Shown here piece after piece: positions 34,046-40,869 of a DNA stretch of 64,000 bases. The position numbers were made by a program, and so were the translations under genes. Position 1 is the first letter of the stretch; each line of letters begins with the position of its first letter. The DNA is taken from positions 124,431 to 188,430 of the forward strand of contig DHZH01000001.1 in the NCBI GenBank assembly GCA_002414385.1. Reading direction: 5' to 3'. The DNA comes from Gammaproteobacteria bacterium UBA5109. Its GTDB lineage: Bacteria > Pseudomonadota > Gammaproteobacteria > Pseudomonadales > Pseudohongiellaceae. The notes beneath the pieces were generated by a model, which was not told the origin of the DNA, ran no database searches, and saw only the letters and a program-made list of their open reading frames with translations.

Positions 34046-35416
34046 TTAATTTTTTTCTGCTTCATCAAAGAAGCTTGAATCCAGTTCTATCCAGAAATGG
34101 CTGCCGACGTTTTCTTCAGATTTGAATTTAATGATTCCACCCATGGATGCCAGCAGTTCCTGGGATATGACGAGGCCGATGCCGGTGCCTTCCTGTTCTC
34201 CGGACTCTCTACCCAGCCGGTTAAAGGATACAAAAACTTCAGACTGCATATCCTGCGGAATGCCATGTCCGGTATCCATGATGTTAATTTTAATCATTCT
34301 ATTGGACAGAGACTCGACACTGATATCGACAGTGCCGCCGGTTTTATTGTATTTGATGGCATTGGAAATCAGATTAAGCATCACCTGTTTCAGGCGCAGG
34401 CGATCGCTGGGGAAACTTATTTCTTGATTCGGTTCATTAAGTGTCAGTAATACCTGGTGCTTGGTTGCCAGGGTTTGCATAAGGCGCTCACATTCGCGCA
34501 GTAATTCATTGAGGTTCACTTCGGCAATATTGAGTTTCAGTTTGCCCGCTTCAATTTTGGAGATTTCCAGAATCTGGTCTATCAGGGTAAGCAGATGATT
34601 TCCTGCCAGCATGATCTGTCTGGAATATTCCTTCTTTTCTTCATCCAGCTCATCATCAATTTCAAACAGCTGACTGTAACCCATAATGGCATGCATGGGC
34701 GTTCGCAATTCATGCGAAACACTGGATATAAATTTAGATTTGGCCTGATTGGCGGCTTCTGCCAGATCCCGGGCGGTAGCCAGATCATTTTTCAGGGTGA
34801 CACTGTCGAGGAATGTTTTATGTAAGATCATGCCAGCACGAATAATGACAATCATGTACAAGACCCCGAGGATGCCGATCAGGCGTTCCAGATCTTCAGA
34901 ATCAAACAGACTGGAGTCATCCCTGGCCAGAAACAGGGCCAGTACCTGTGGAATCATAATGCCAAAGACATGAGTAATATAGGCTGGCAAAACGGGGCTT
35001 AGAGTCGCCACAGCCCCGCCGGAAAAGCCAATCATCAATGCAAAAATAAATAATTGTTCCTGGACGGTGCTGTAATATTCTGCCAGTACTGCTGAAATAC
35101 CCAGACCGAGACCAACCAAGCTGGTACTGATAATAAACATCAGGGTTGAATGCTGCCATTCCCTGTTGGCATTTTTAAAGCGCAACAGTTTGTAACCCAT
35201 GAACAGACGGAACAGCGAAAGAATAATCATCAGGCAGACCCAGGTACCCAGGATTGAGAGGGGCACGGTGGAAAATAAAATCTGGAAAATAAAAATAATG
35301 CCGCAGATGGTGGCAAAAACCGCAATATTGTTATTGCGGGCGACATTGTGTGTCAGTTCAGGGTGCAGGCCTTTGTTATCGAGTATATTAAGCACAAATC
35401 GCTCGGCATGACGCAA
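34046..35416 (-). CDS. Six-transmembrane sensor histidine kinase
   Basis: The 456-residue kinase has six predicted membrane segments (about 31-50, 55-75, 92-112, 121-140, 145-163, 178-197), the HisKA box SSVSHELRTPMHAIMGY with His235, the N-box LNLISNAIKYN, and G-boxes MDTGHGIPQ and GTGIGLVISQ. The large membrane domain with short loops recalls CqsS/LuxN-type sensors of small hydrophobic signals, but it lacks their C-terminal receiver. It would phosphorylate the LuxO-like receiver directly. It is the first gene of the trio; the regulator starts 57 bp downstream. Confidence 0.9.
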   Translation of the reverse strand: MRHAERFVLNILDNKGLHPELTHNVARNNNIAVFATICGIIFIFQILFSTVPLSILGTWVCLMIILSLFRLFMGYKLLRFKNANREWQHSTLMFIISTSLVGLGLGISAVLAEYYSTVQEQLFIFALMIGFSGGAVATLSPVLPAYITHVFGIMIPQVLALFLARDDSSLFDSEDLERLIGILGVLYMIVIIRAGMILHKTFLDSVTLKNDLATARDLAEAANQAKSKFISSVSHELRTPMHAIMGYSQLFEIDDELDEEKKEYSRQIMLAGNHLLTLIDQILEISKIEAGKLKLNIAEVNLNELLRECERLMQTLATKHQVLLTLNEPNQEISFPSDRLRLKQVMLNLISNAIKYNKTGGTVDISVESLSNRMIKINIMDTGHGIPQDMQSEVFVSFNRLGRESGEQEGTGIGLVISQELLASMGGIIKFKSEENVGSHFWIELDSSFFDEAEKN

Positions 35417-35591
35417 AGCAGAAATTATGAAGCATTAAAATAAGTTCGCAAGTGACAGATGCAGCCATTGTATGAATCGTGGAAGAAATTTGATTTTAAT
35501 GATTACTCGTGCAATTAGCTCTGGCTTGCAATATATTCGGGGCTTCCATAATTACAATCAATCAGATAATGATAAGAAGGAGATAAAGGAT

Positions 35592-36233
35592 ATGTCCATC
35601 CGAAAAAACTTCCGTAATGCCGTAGTCGCTCTGTTAGCAGTGTTTGCAGCAGGTCTTGCCCAGGCGCAACCACCAACTGGCCCGATGTCTTTCTTTATTA
35701 CCAGTACCGGTTCCGGTAATGGTGCCAATCTGGGTGGTCTGGCTGGTGCCGATGCCATCTGTCAGGCCCGGGCAGAAGCAGCTGGTGCCGGCAATCGCAC
35801 CTGGCGTGCCTACCTGAGCACACAGGGTCCCAATGCCGTTAACGCTCGCGACCGTATCGGTTCAGGTCCATGGTTTGGTGCCGGAGGTAATCGCATCGCC
35901 ATGAATGTTGATGATCTGCACAGCATGGGGCATCGCATTTCCTTGCTGACTGCACTGGATCAGAATGGCAATATTATTCCCGGCAGTGGTTATTCACCGA
36001 ACCGCCACGATATTCTTACTGGTTCACAGCCTGATGGCACTGCTTATCCGGCCGGTGAAGATATGACCTGTAATAACTGGACCAGCAACAGTGATACCGG
36101 CGGCGCTAAAGCCCGTGTCGGTCATCATGATTATGCTGCCTGGGGTTCCGCACATAACTCTGCCGGCTGCAGCCAGCAGGCCCTGATCAATACCGGCGGC
36201 GACGGACTGTTCTATTGCTTCGCTGCTGACTGA
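35592..36233 (+). CDS. Exported C-type-lectin-like (DUF1554-type) protein
   Basis: The start at ATG 35592 has a strong GAAGGAGATA ribosome binding site; the frame to 35472 is a read-through. The 213-residue protein has a signal peptide ending at AQAQ. The mature part (FFITSTGSGNGANLGGLAGADAICQ to NTGGDGLFYCFAAD) is a full-length member of the lectin-like family. Conserved features include RTWRAYLST, RDRIGSGPW, HDILTGS, TCNNWTS, GHHD and four or more cysteines. Members are secreted and may bind carbohydrate, but none of the binding residues can be confirmed here. A strong terminator follows. Confidence 0.87.
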   Translation: MSIRKNFRNAVVALLAVFAAGLAQAQPPTGPMSFFITSTGSGNGANLGGLAGADAICQARAEAAGAGNRTWRAYLSTQGPNAVNARDRIGSGPWFGAGGNRIAMNVDDLHSMGHRISLLTALDQNGNIIPGSGYSPNRHDILTGSQPDGTAYPAGEDMTCNNWTSNSDTGGAKARVGHHDYAAWGSAHNSAGCSQQALINTGGDGLFYCFAAD

Positions 36234-36257
36234 TCTGTCAGATATAAAGTCTCATGG

Positions 36258-36287
36258 AAAAGCCCTGCTTCGGCGGGGCTTTTTTTT
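36258..36287 (+). terminator. Intrinsic terminator, interrupted by an IS
   Basis: AAAGCCCTGC and GCGGGGCTTT form a 10-bp stem with one G-U pair and a TTCG loop, followed by eight T (36280-36287). The insertion element begins at the next base, so the U-tract is also the target-site duplication. Confidence 0.9.
36280..36287. repeat. Left target-site duplication, eight T
   Basis: TTTTTTTT next to the left terminal repeat, equal to 38615-38622. IS1595 elements make 8-bp duplications. Confidence 0.8.
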
Positions 36288-36311
36288 GGCGATTATATAC
36301 TTTACAAACCC
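36288..36311. repeat. Left terminal inverted repeat
   Basis: GGCGATTATATAC at the tip, then four variable bases and CAAACC; matches the right end in 20 of 23 positions. Confidence 0.9.
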
Positions 36312-36353
36312 AAAGTGATTTAGTAGGATATACACATATTCGAGGAAAAGATT

Positions 36354-37280
36354 ATGTGTGATTTAACTAAACCCCACTTTCAAAGTGCCGACAAAGCCAG
36401 AGAATATCTGGAAGAACTTAGATGGAATGGCAATCCAGTTTGCCCGCATTGTGGCGACTCTGGAGCCTATGCTATCTCAGGTGGCCGTAAGGGTTTGTAT
36501 AAGTGCAAATCATGCCGTAAACAATACACCGTGACTGTGGGTACTGTGTTCGAAAATTCTCGCGTTCCCCTGAACAAGTGGCTGATGGCTACCTACTTGA
36601 TGGCATCAAGCAAGAAGGGTATTTCGGCAAAACAGTTGGAAAGAACGTTGGGCGTGACGTACAAAACAGCTTGGTTTATGTCTCATCGCATCCGCGAAGC
36701 TATGAAGGAAGATACTTCTGGCCCTATGGGTGGTGAGGGTAAAACTGTAGAGGTTGATGAAACCTTTTTCGGTAGAGACAAAACAATCAAACCGAAGCGA
36801 ACTAAGAAAGGTCGCGGCTATCATCACAAATACAAAGTGCTTTCGCTGGTTGAACGTGAAGGTAAAGTCAGATCGCGTCATGTTCCTGCTGTAAACGCTA
36901 ATACGCTTCGCCCGATTCTTGATGAGCAAATTGATAAAGCGACTCAGGTTTACACTGACGAAGCTGCACAGTACACAATGGCTAAACCAGCCATGTTTGC
37001 CAAGCATGATTATGTTTCTCATAGTAAGTATGAGTTTTGTCGCGGTGATGTAAATACGAATATGATTGAGGGCTTTTTCTCAATCTTTAAGCGCGGCATG
37101 AATGGCGTTTACCAGCATTGCTCCAAAGAGCATTTACAGCGCTATCTTGTGGAATTTGATTTCCGTTATAACTATAGGGAGAAACTTGGTTATGACGACC
37201 CTGAACGAGCCAATATGATACTTAAAGGCATTCAGGGTAAGCGTCTAACCTATAAGGGGCCTGTCCAAGCGCAAGCCTAA
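36354..37280 (+). CDS. IS1595-family transposase
   Basis: The 308-residue protein has a zinc ribbon (CPHCG and CKSC, about residues 26-65) and an HTH (KKGISAKQLERTLGVTYKTAWFMSHRI). The ISXO2-like DDE domain follows: VEVDETFFGRDK, YTDEAAQY and NTNMIEGFFSIFKRGMNGVYQHCSKEHLQRYLVEFDFRYNYR. The final part has the Asn-Met-Ile-Glu-Gly pattern typical of the family. The frame is intact and both ends of the element are present, so the element may still be active. Confidence 0.96.
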   Translation: MCDLTKPHFQSADKAREYLEELRWNGNPVCPHCGDSGAYAISGGRKGLYKCKSCRKQYTVTVGTVFENSRVPLNKWLMATYLMASSKKGISAKQLERTLGVTYKTAWFMSHRIREAMKEDTSGPMGGEGKTVEVDETFFGRDKTIKPKRTKKGRGYHHKYKVLSLVEREGKVRSRHVPAVNANTLRPILDEQIDKATQVYTDEAAQYTMAKPAMFAKHDYVSHSKYEFCRGDVNTNMIEGFFSIFKRGMNGVYQHCSKEHLQRYLVEFDFRYNYREKLGYDDPERANMILKGIQGKRLTYKGPVQAQA

Positions 37281-37326
37281 ATAATGGAAATTTACAAACA
37301 TTTAGTTTATAGTTGTAGACGATTTC

Positions 37327-37451
37327 GGGTGACCTGCCCCTTTACGACAAAGGCTCTGGGAGCCTTTCTGAGCAGTCGGGAGATGCCCTATCCTCCGCCT
37401 CAAGCCCAAAATTTTAGGGATTGCTCGGATAGTTTAGAAGGTAGCTCACCC
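37327..37451 (+). ncRNA. Candidate structured RNA next to DUF3800 gene
   Basis: Nested helices are visible on the plus strand. An outer stem pairs GGGTGA (37327-37332) with TCACCC (37446-37451). A perfect 8-bp hairpin lies at 37349-37367 with loop TGG. A 10-bp helix with two G-U pairs joins 37368-37377 and 37419-37428, and an inner CCCTA/TAGGG lies at 37386-37390 and 37415-37419. The wobble pairs work only on this strand. A set of DUF3800 RNA motifs is known next to DUF3800 genes; I recall this from the literature but cannot align it. Confidence 0.6.
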
Positions 37452-37459
37452 ACCTATTC

Positions 37460-38110
37460 CTAGTAATATTTTTCCTTACTTGCTGCCCAAAGCTCAAACT
37501 CAGTATGAAGTTTGTCTTGGATAAGAACGTAAGACCTTTCGTCTCCATTTTCCCATTTCCTGCGTAACGCCCATGCGCAGTAGTCTGCTATTTGTAGGCA
37601 TGGGTCTGAGGCCGCAAGCCAGAATGAAGACCTATGAGGGATGTTGCCCAGAACCTGCCTGGCGACATCGTTAACAGCATCATTAAAGGCTGCTTGTTTC
37701 TTTTTGGTTCCAATTGATGCAGCAGTTAAGTGAAGCTCATCTTTCTTGGTTACCAGTTGCGGGCCTACATGTTTGAAGTGGTAATACCAAGCATACTTAT
37801 AGAATAGTGTTTCTCGCGCTGTTATATGCTGCCTTGCCTTGCATTTCTCTAGGATAGTGGCATCTATGCGAAAATCCAGACCAGCAAGAAGGTCAAAGAC
37901 CCTGTCTCTAACAGCTTGCTTGTCAGTAGTTGCATGAAACACTTCGACAGGAAGTCCTTCCCATGCAAGTTCACGGCGGAGGGCTAGAAGCTCATCTCCT
38001 ATATTGGGGGAGTCTGTTACAATACTGCATAATATGAAGTGCTTCGTGACGTGTGGGCTGTTTTTAAAAGTTAGGCAGCCTGACTCATCAGCAAATATAT
38101 GGCGACGCAT
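37460..38110 (-). CDS. DUF3800 family protein, IS passenger
   Basis: The 216-residue protein begins with the family motif IFADESG and contains SDPCLQIADYCAWALRRKWENGD, the other DUF3800 hallmark. Conserved acidic residues (Asp8-Glu9, and Asp in IADY) fit an RNase-H-like fold proposed for the family. Function is unknown. DUF3800 genes are often found on mobile elements. It is convergent with the transposase, with the structured-RNA candidate between the two stops. The segment is AT-rich. Confidence 0.9.
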   Translation of the reverse strand: MRRHIFADESGCLTFKNSPHVTKHFILCSIVTDSPNIGDELLALRRELAWEGLPVEVFHATTDKQAVRDRVFDLLAGLDFRIDATILEKCKARQHITARETLFYKYAWYYHFKHVGPQLVTKKDELHLTAASIGTKKKQAAFNDAVNDVARQVLGNIPHRSSFWLAASDPCLQIADYCAWALRRKWENGDERSYVLIQDKLHTEFELWAASKEKYY

Positions 38111-38127
38111 TCAACGAGGTTCCTTTT

Positions 38128-38247
38128 GTGAATAAGTCAGATAACGATAAAAAGCCAGACCCAGATGAAATATTAAGGCGGATGCTAAATACTCCTCCAC
38201 CACCAAAAGACAAGTCTACCAAAAAACAAAAGAAACCCGCTAAATAA
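38128..38247 (+). CDS. Tiny proline/lysine-rich protein, IS passenger
   Basis: A 39-residue frame starts GTG at 38128, 17 bases beyond the DUF3800 start on the other strand. It reads MNKSDNDKKPDPDEILRRML, then NTPPPPKDKSTKKQKKPAK, and stops at TAA 38245. An ACGAGGT sequence sits upstream as a possible ribosome binding site. The composition (highly charged, proline-rich) resembles small unannotated proteins seen with DUF3800 genes. The stop lies in the loop of a terminator. Confidence 0.65.
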   Translation: MNKSDNDKKPDPDEILRRMLNTPPPPKDKSTKKQKKPAK

Positions 38248-38259
38248 GCGGGTTTTTTT
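38233..38259 (+). terminator. Terminator overlapping the stop of the tiny gene
   Basis: AAACCCGC pairs with GCGGGTTT around TAAATAA, whose last three bases are the stop codon. A T-tract follows. The stem is perfect over 8 bp. Confidence 0.85.
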
Positions 38260-38270
38260 ATGAGGTAAAT

Positions 38271-38414
38271 ATGAGTGAATCAGAACTAAAACTTAGAATC
38301 TTAGAGATATTGTACATTGCCAATCCTCAGCAGCGAGCGGATGCTGCTGCTGAGGAAGCGGGAAAGCTAGTGAGATTTATCTTGTCTCAATGCGACAAGC
38401 CTCATACAAAGTAA
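38271..38414 (+). CDS. Small protein of unknown function, IS passenger
   Basis: A 47-residue frame from ATG 38271 with GAGG 5 bases upstream: MSESELKLRILEILYIANPQ, then QRADAAAEEAGKLVRFILSQ. A predicted helix-rich protein with no signature. It overlaps the end of the convergent small gene by 38 bp, so the two could act as sense/antisense. Confidence 0.55.
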   Translation: MSESELKLRILEILYIANPQQRADAAAEEAGKLVRFILSQCDKPHTK

Positions 38415-38535
38415 GCCAGTATTCTCTTGTTCTTTCGTGATCTGGTTTCTTTTCATAGCTGGCAATGAGGTGCATTAAATCAAAAGCAACTTTTGCTGCG
38501 CCGGTATCTTGCAATTTAACTGTTTGATCTGCCAT
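38377..38535 (-). CDS. Small conserved-type protein, IS passenger
   Basis: ATG 38535 with a perfect AAGGAG upstream is the start; 11 residues upstream lack a binding site. The 52-residue protein reads MADQTVKLQDTGAAKVAFDL, then MHLIASYEKKPDHERTREYW, LTLYEACRIETR. It is helix-rich with conserved-looking Trp-Leu-Thr-Leu-Tyr. No function is known. It is convergent with 38271-38414. Confidence 0.6.
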   Translation of the reverse strand: MADQTVKLQDTGAAKVAFDLMHLIASYEKKPDHERTREYWLTLYEACRIETR

Positions 38536-38590
38536 AACTTGCTCCTTGCTGTTGGTAAGTAGAGGCAAAAATATAGCACAATTTAAGGTG

Positions 38591-38614
38591 AGGTTTGCGA
38601 TGTATATAATCGCC
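38591..38614. repeat. Right terminal inverted repeat
   Basis: Reverse complement begins GGCGATTATATAC, matching the left end; eight T follow at 38615. Confidence 0.9.
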
Positions 38615-38622
38615 TTTTTTTT
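38615..38622. repeat. Right target-site duplication, eight T
   Basis: TTTTTTTT, equal to the left flank at 36280-36287. Confidence 0.8.
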
Positions 38623-38730
38623 GCTTGCTGATTAGTTCCAGTACATGGCTGTCAGGCCCCAATCATGCTGATCCATGCTAGAATTGCGCGTTATTTTTTC
38701 ATCATTATTGACCACGACCGGGGAAACATC

Positions 38731-40257
38731 ATGACTGTAATTCGCCAACAGGATGTGATTCAAAGCGTTGCCGATGCCTTGCAATACATATCCTACTATC
38801 ATCCGATGGATTATATACAGGCCGTCTATCGAGCCTATGAACGGGAAGAATCGCCTGCCGCCAAAGATGCCATGGCGCAGATTCTGACCAACTCGCGGAT
38901 GTGTGCAGAAGGCAGGCGACCAATCTGTCAGGATACCGGCGTGGTGGCCATATTTGTTTATGTCGGGATGGATGTGCAGTGGGATGCCAGTATGGGTCTG
39001 GAAGAAATGATCAATGAAGGTGTGCGACAGGCCTATACCCATCCGGACAATGTATTGCGTGCTTCAATTGTCTCAGATCCAGCCGGTGCCAGGAAAAACA
39101 CCAGAGATAATACCCCGGCCAACATCCATTACCGCATCGTGCCGGGTGACAAGCTTGAATTCAAGCTGGCTGCCAAAGGCGGTGGCTCGGAAAACAAATC
39201 AAAACTGGCCATGCTGAATCCCAGTGACAGTATCGTTGACTGGGTTCTGCAAACGGTTCCTACCATGGGAGGGGGCTGGTGTCCGCCGGGCATGCTGGGT
39301 ATCGGAATCGGTGGTACTGCAGAAAAAGCCGTGGTCATGGCCAAGGAATCGCTGATGGATCCGGTTGATATCGATGAGCTGCGAGCGCGTGGTCCGCAAA
39401 ACGCGGTGGAAGAATTACGCCTGGAACTGATGGAAAAAGTAAACCGGCTCGGGATCGGAGCGCAGGGGATAGGCGGTCTGACGACTGTTGTTGATGTCAA
39501 AATCATGGATTTCCCCACCCATGCTGCATCCAAACCAGTTGCCATGATTCCAAACTGTGCAGCGACGCGGCATATTCATTTTACTCTTGATGGTTCCGGA
39601 CCGGCAGACCTTGTGCCGCCGAAACTGGAAGACTGGCCGCAGGTCACCTGGCAGGCATCGCCAAGTGCACGGCGCGTCAACCTGGAAACTGTTACCCGGG
39701 AAGATATTGCCGGCTGGAAACCCGGTGACACCCTGTTGCTCAGCGGCAGAATGCTTACCGGCCGGGATGCGGCACATAAGCGCCTGGTCGATATGTACAA
39801 CAAGGGCGAAGCCCTGCCGGATGGTGTTGATCTTAAAGACAAGTTTATTTATTACGTCGGGCCGGTTGACCCGGTGCGTGATGAGGTGGTGGGTCCGGCC
39901 GGGCCGACTACCGCAACCCGCATGGACAAGTTTACCGATCAGATGCTGGAGCATTCCGGTCTGATGGGCATGATTGGCAAGGCCGAACGCGGCCCGGCTG
40001 GTATTGATGCCATCAGGAAGCACAAGGCAGTCTATCTCATGGCAGTCGGTGGAGCTGCCTATCTGGTGTCCAAGGCGATCCGCAAATCACGGGTTGTCGC
40101 CTTTGAAGATCTGGGTATGGAAGCGATACATGAGTTTGAAGTGGAAGACATGCCAGTAACGGTTGCCGTCGATATCAACGGGACTTCCGTACATGAAACC
40201 GGTCCGGCTGAATGGAAAGTTAAAATTCAGGAAGCCGAGCCGGTAGAAGTAAGCTGA
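38731..40257 (+). CDS. Class I fumarate hydratase ([4Fe-4S])
   Basis: ATG 38731 follows GGGGAAA; an upstream frame to 38665 is not needed. The 508-residue protein is of the fused class I type. Cluster cysteines are visible in RRPICQDTGV, GGGWCPPGMLGIGIGG and IPNCAATRH. It interconverts fumarate and malate in the TCA cycle and is oxygen-sensitive. GPTTATRMDKFTDQ and KAIRKSRVVAFEDLGMEAI are typical of the beta half. It lies just outside the IS element. Confidence 0.95.
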   Translation: MTVIRQQDVIQSVADALQYISYYHPMDYIQAVYRAYEREESPAAKDAMAQILTNSRMCAEGRRPICQDTGVVAIFVYVGMDVQWDASMGLEEMINEGVRQAYTHPDNVLRASIVSDPAGARKNTRDNTPANIHYRIVPGDKLEFKLAAKGGGSENKSKLAMLNPSDSIVDWVLQTVPTMGGGWCPPGMLGIGIGGTAEKAVVMAKESLMDPVDIDELRARGPQNAVEELRLELMEKVNRLGIGAQGIGGLTTVVDVKIMDFPTHAASKPVAMIPNCAATRHIHFTLDGSGPADLVPPKLEDWPQVTWQASPSARRVNLETVTREDIAGWKPGDTLLLSGRMLTGRDAAHKRLVDMYNKGEALPDGVDLKDKFIYYVGPVDPVRDEVVGPAGPTTATRMDKFTDQMLEHSGLMGMIGKAERGPAGIDAIRKHKAVYLMAVGGAAYLVSKAIRKSRVVAFEDLGMEAIHEFEVEDMPVTVAVDINGTSVHETGPAEWKVKIQEAEPVEVS

Positions 40258-40263
40258 GTCGGT

Positions 40264-40857
40264 TTACTCCTTCCAGGCGCCGAGGAAAAAGTTATCGTTC
40301 AGTGCGTTTCTTTTTCTAGGCGCCAGCTCTCTTTCTTTAAACTGTTCGGGAATCTCATCTTCGGCAATCTGGTAACCCAGCGCAATAATGGCAATGGGTT
40401 CAAAGCGTGGCGGAATGCTGAATTTTTCCCGGATGAGCTCAGCAGAAAAACCGGCCATCTGATGGGTCATTAAACCCAGAGCACGGGCCTGCAGGCAAAG
40501 AGAAACAGACGCAGCACCGGTATCATAGGCGCCGTATTTGTTCGGATTATCGTTCATGGTGAATTGAGTATCATGGCAGGCTGCAATCAGTACCGGTACG
40601 TGCTGGCACCAGGCCTGGTTTTTTTCCACCAGGGAATCAAAGATAAGTTGCCAGCCTTGCGCATGCGTGGCTTTATTGGAGACGATATAGCGCCAGGGCT
40701 GGTCGCCAAAACACGATGGTGCCCAGCGTGCTGCCTCCAGCACTGACTGCAGATCTTCATCGCTGACATTGCGTTCCGGGTCAAATGACACACCACTCCA
40801 GCGCTCGGCAATGATGTCACTGATACTGGCTGAAGTGTCGATGCTTTTGTTAATCAT
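40264..40857 (-). CDS. FMN nitroreductase family protein
   Basis: The 197-residue protein has the nitroreductase fold: ERWSGVSFDPERNVSDEDLQSVLEAARWAPSCFGDQPWRYIV (FMN phosphate site), YDTGAASVSLCLQARALGLMTHQMAGF and the ALGYQ C-terminal part. It is convergent with the fumarase gene (6 bases apart). The FabY-like synthase gene ends 12 bases from its start, so the two are probably cotranscribed. NAD(P)H-dependent reduction is likely; the substrate is unknown. Confidence 0.88.
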   Translation of the reverse strand: MINKSIDTSASISDIIAERWSGVSFDPERNVSDEDLQSVLEAARWAPSCFGDQPWRYIVSNKATHAQGWQLIFDSLVEKNQAWCQHVPVLIAACHDTQFTMNDNPNKYGAYDTGAASVSLCLQARALGLMTHQMAGFSAELIREKFSIPPRFEPIAIIALGYQIAEDEIPEQFKERELAPRKRNALNDNFFLGAWKE

Positions 40858-40869
40858 ACTGAGGTCCTG

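Larger units (their letters stand above)
36288..38614. mobile_element. IS1595-family element with passenger genes, 2327 bp
   Basis: The element has terminal inverted repeats with GGCGATTATATAC at both tips and CAAACC after four variable bases (36288-36310 and 38592-38614; 20 of 23 match). Eight T flank each side. It contains a transposase (36354-37280), a structured-RNA candidate (37327-37451), a DUF3800 gene and three small genes. Passenger genes are known in several IS1595 groups. Its AT-rich codon use differs from the flanking genes. Confidence 0.92.
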
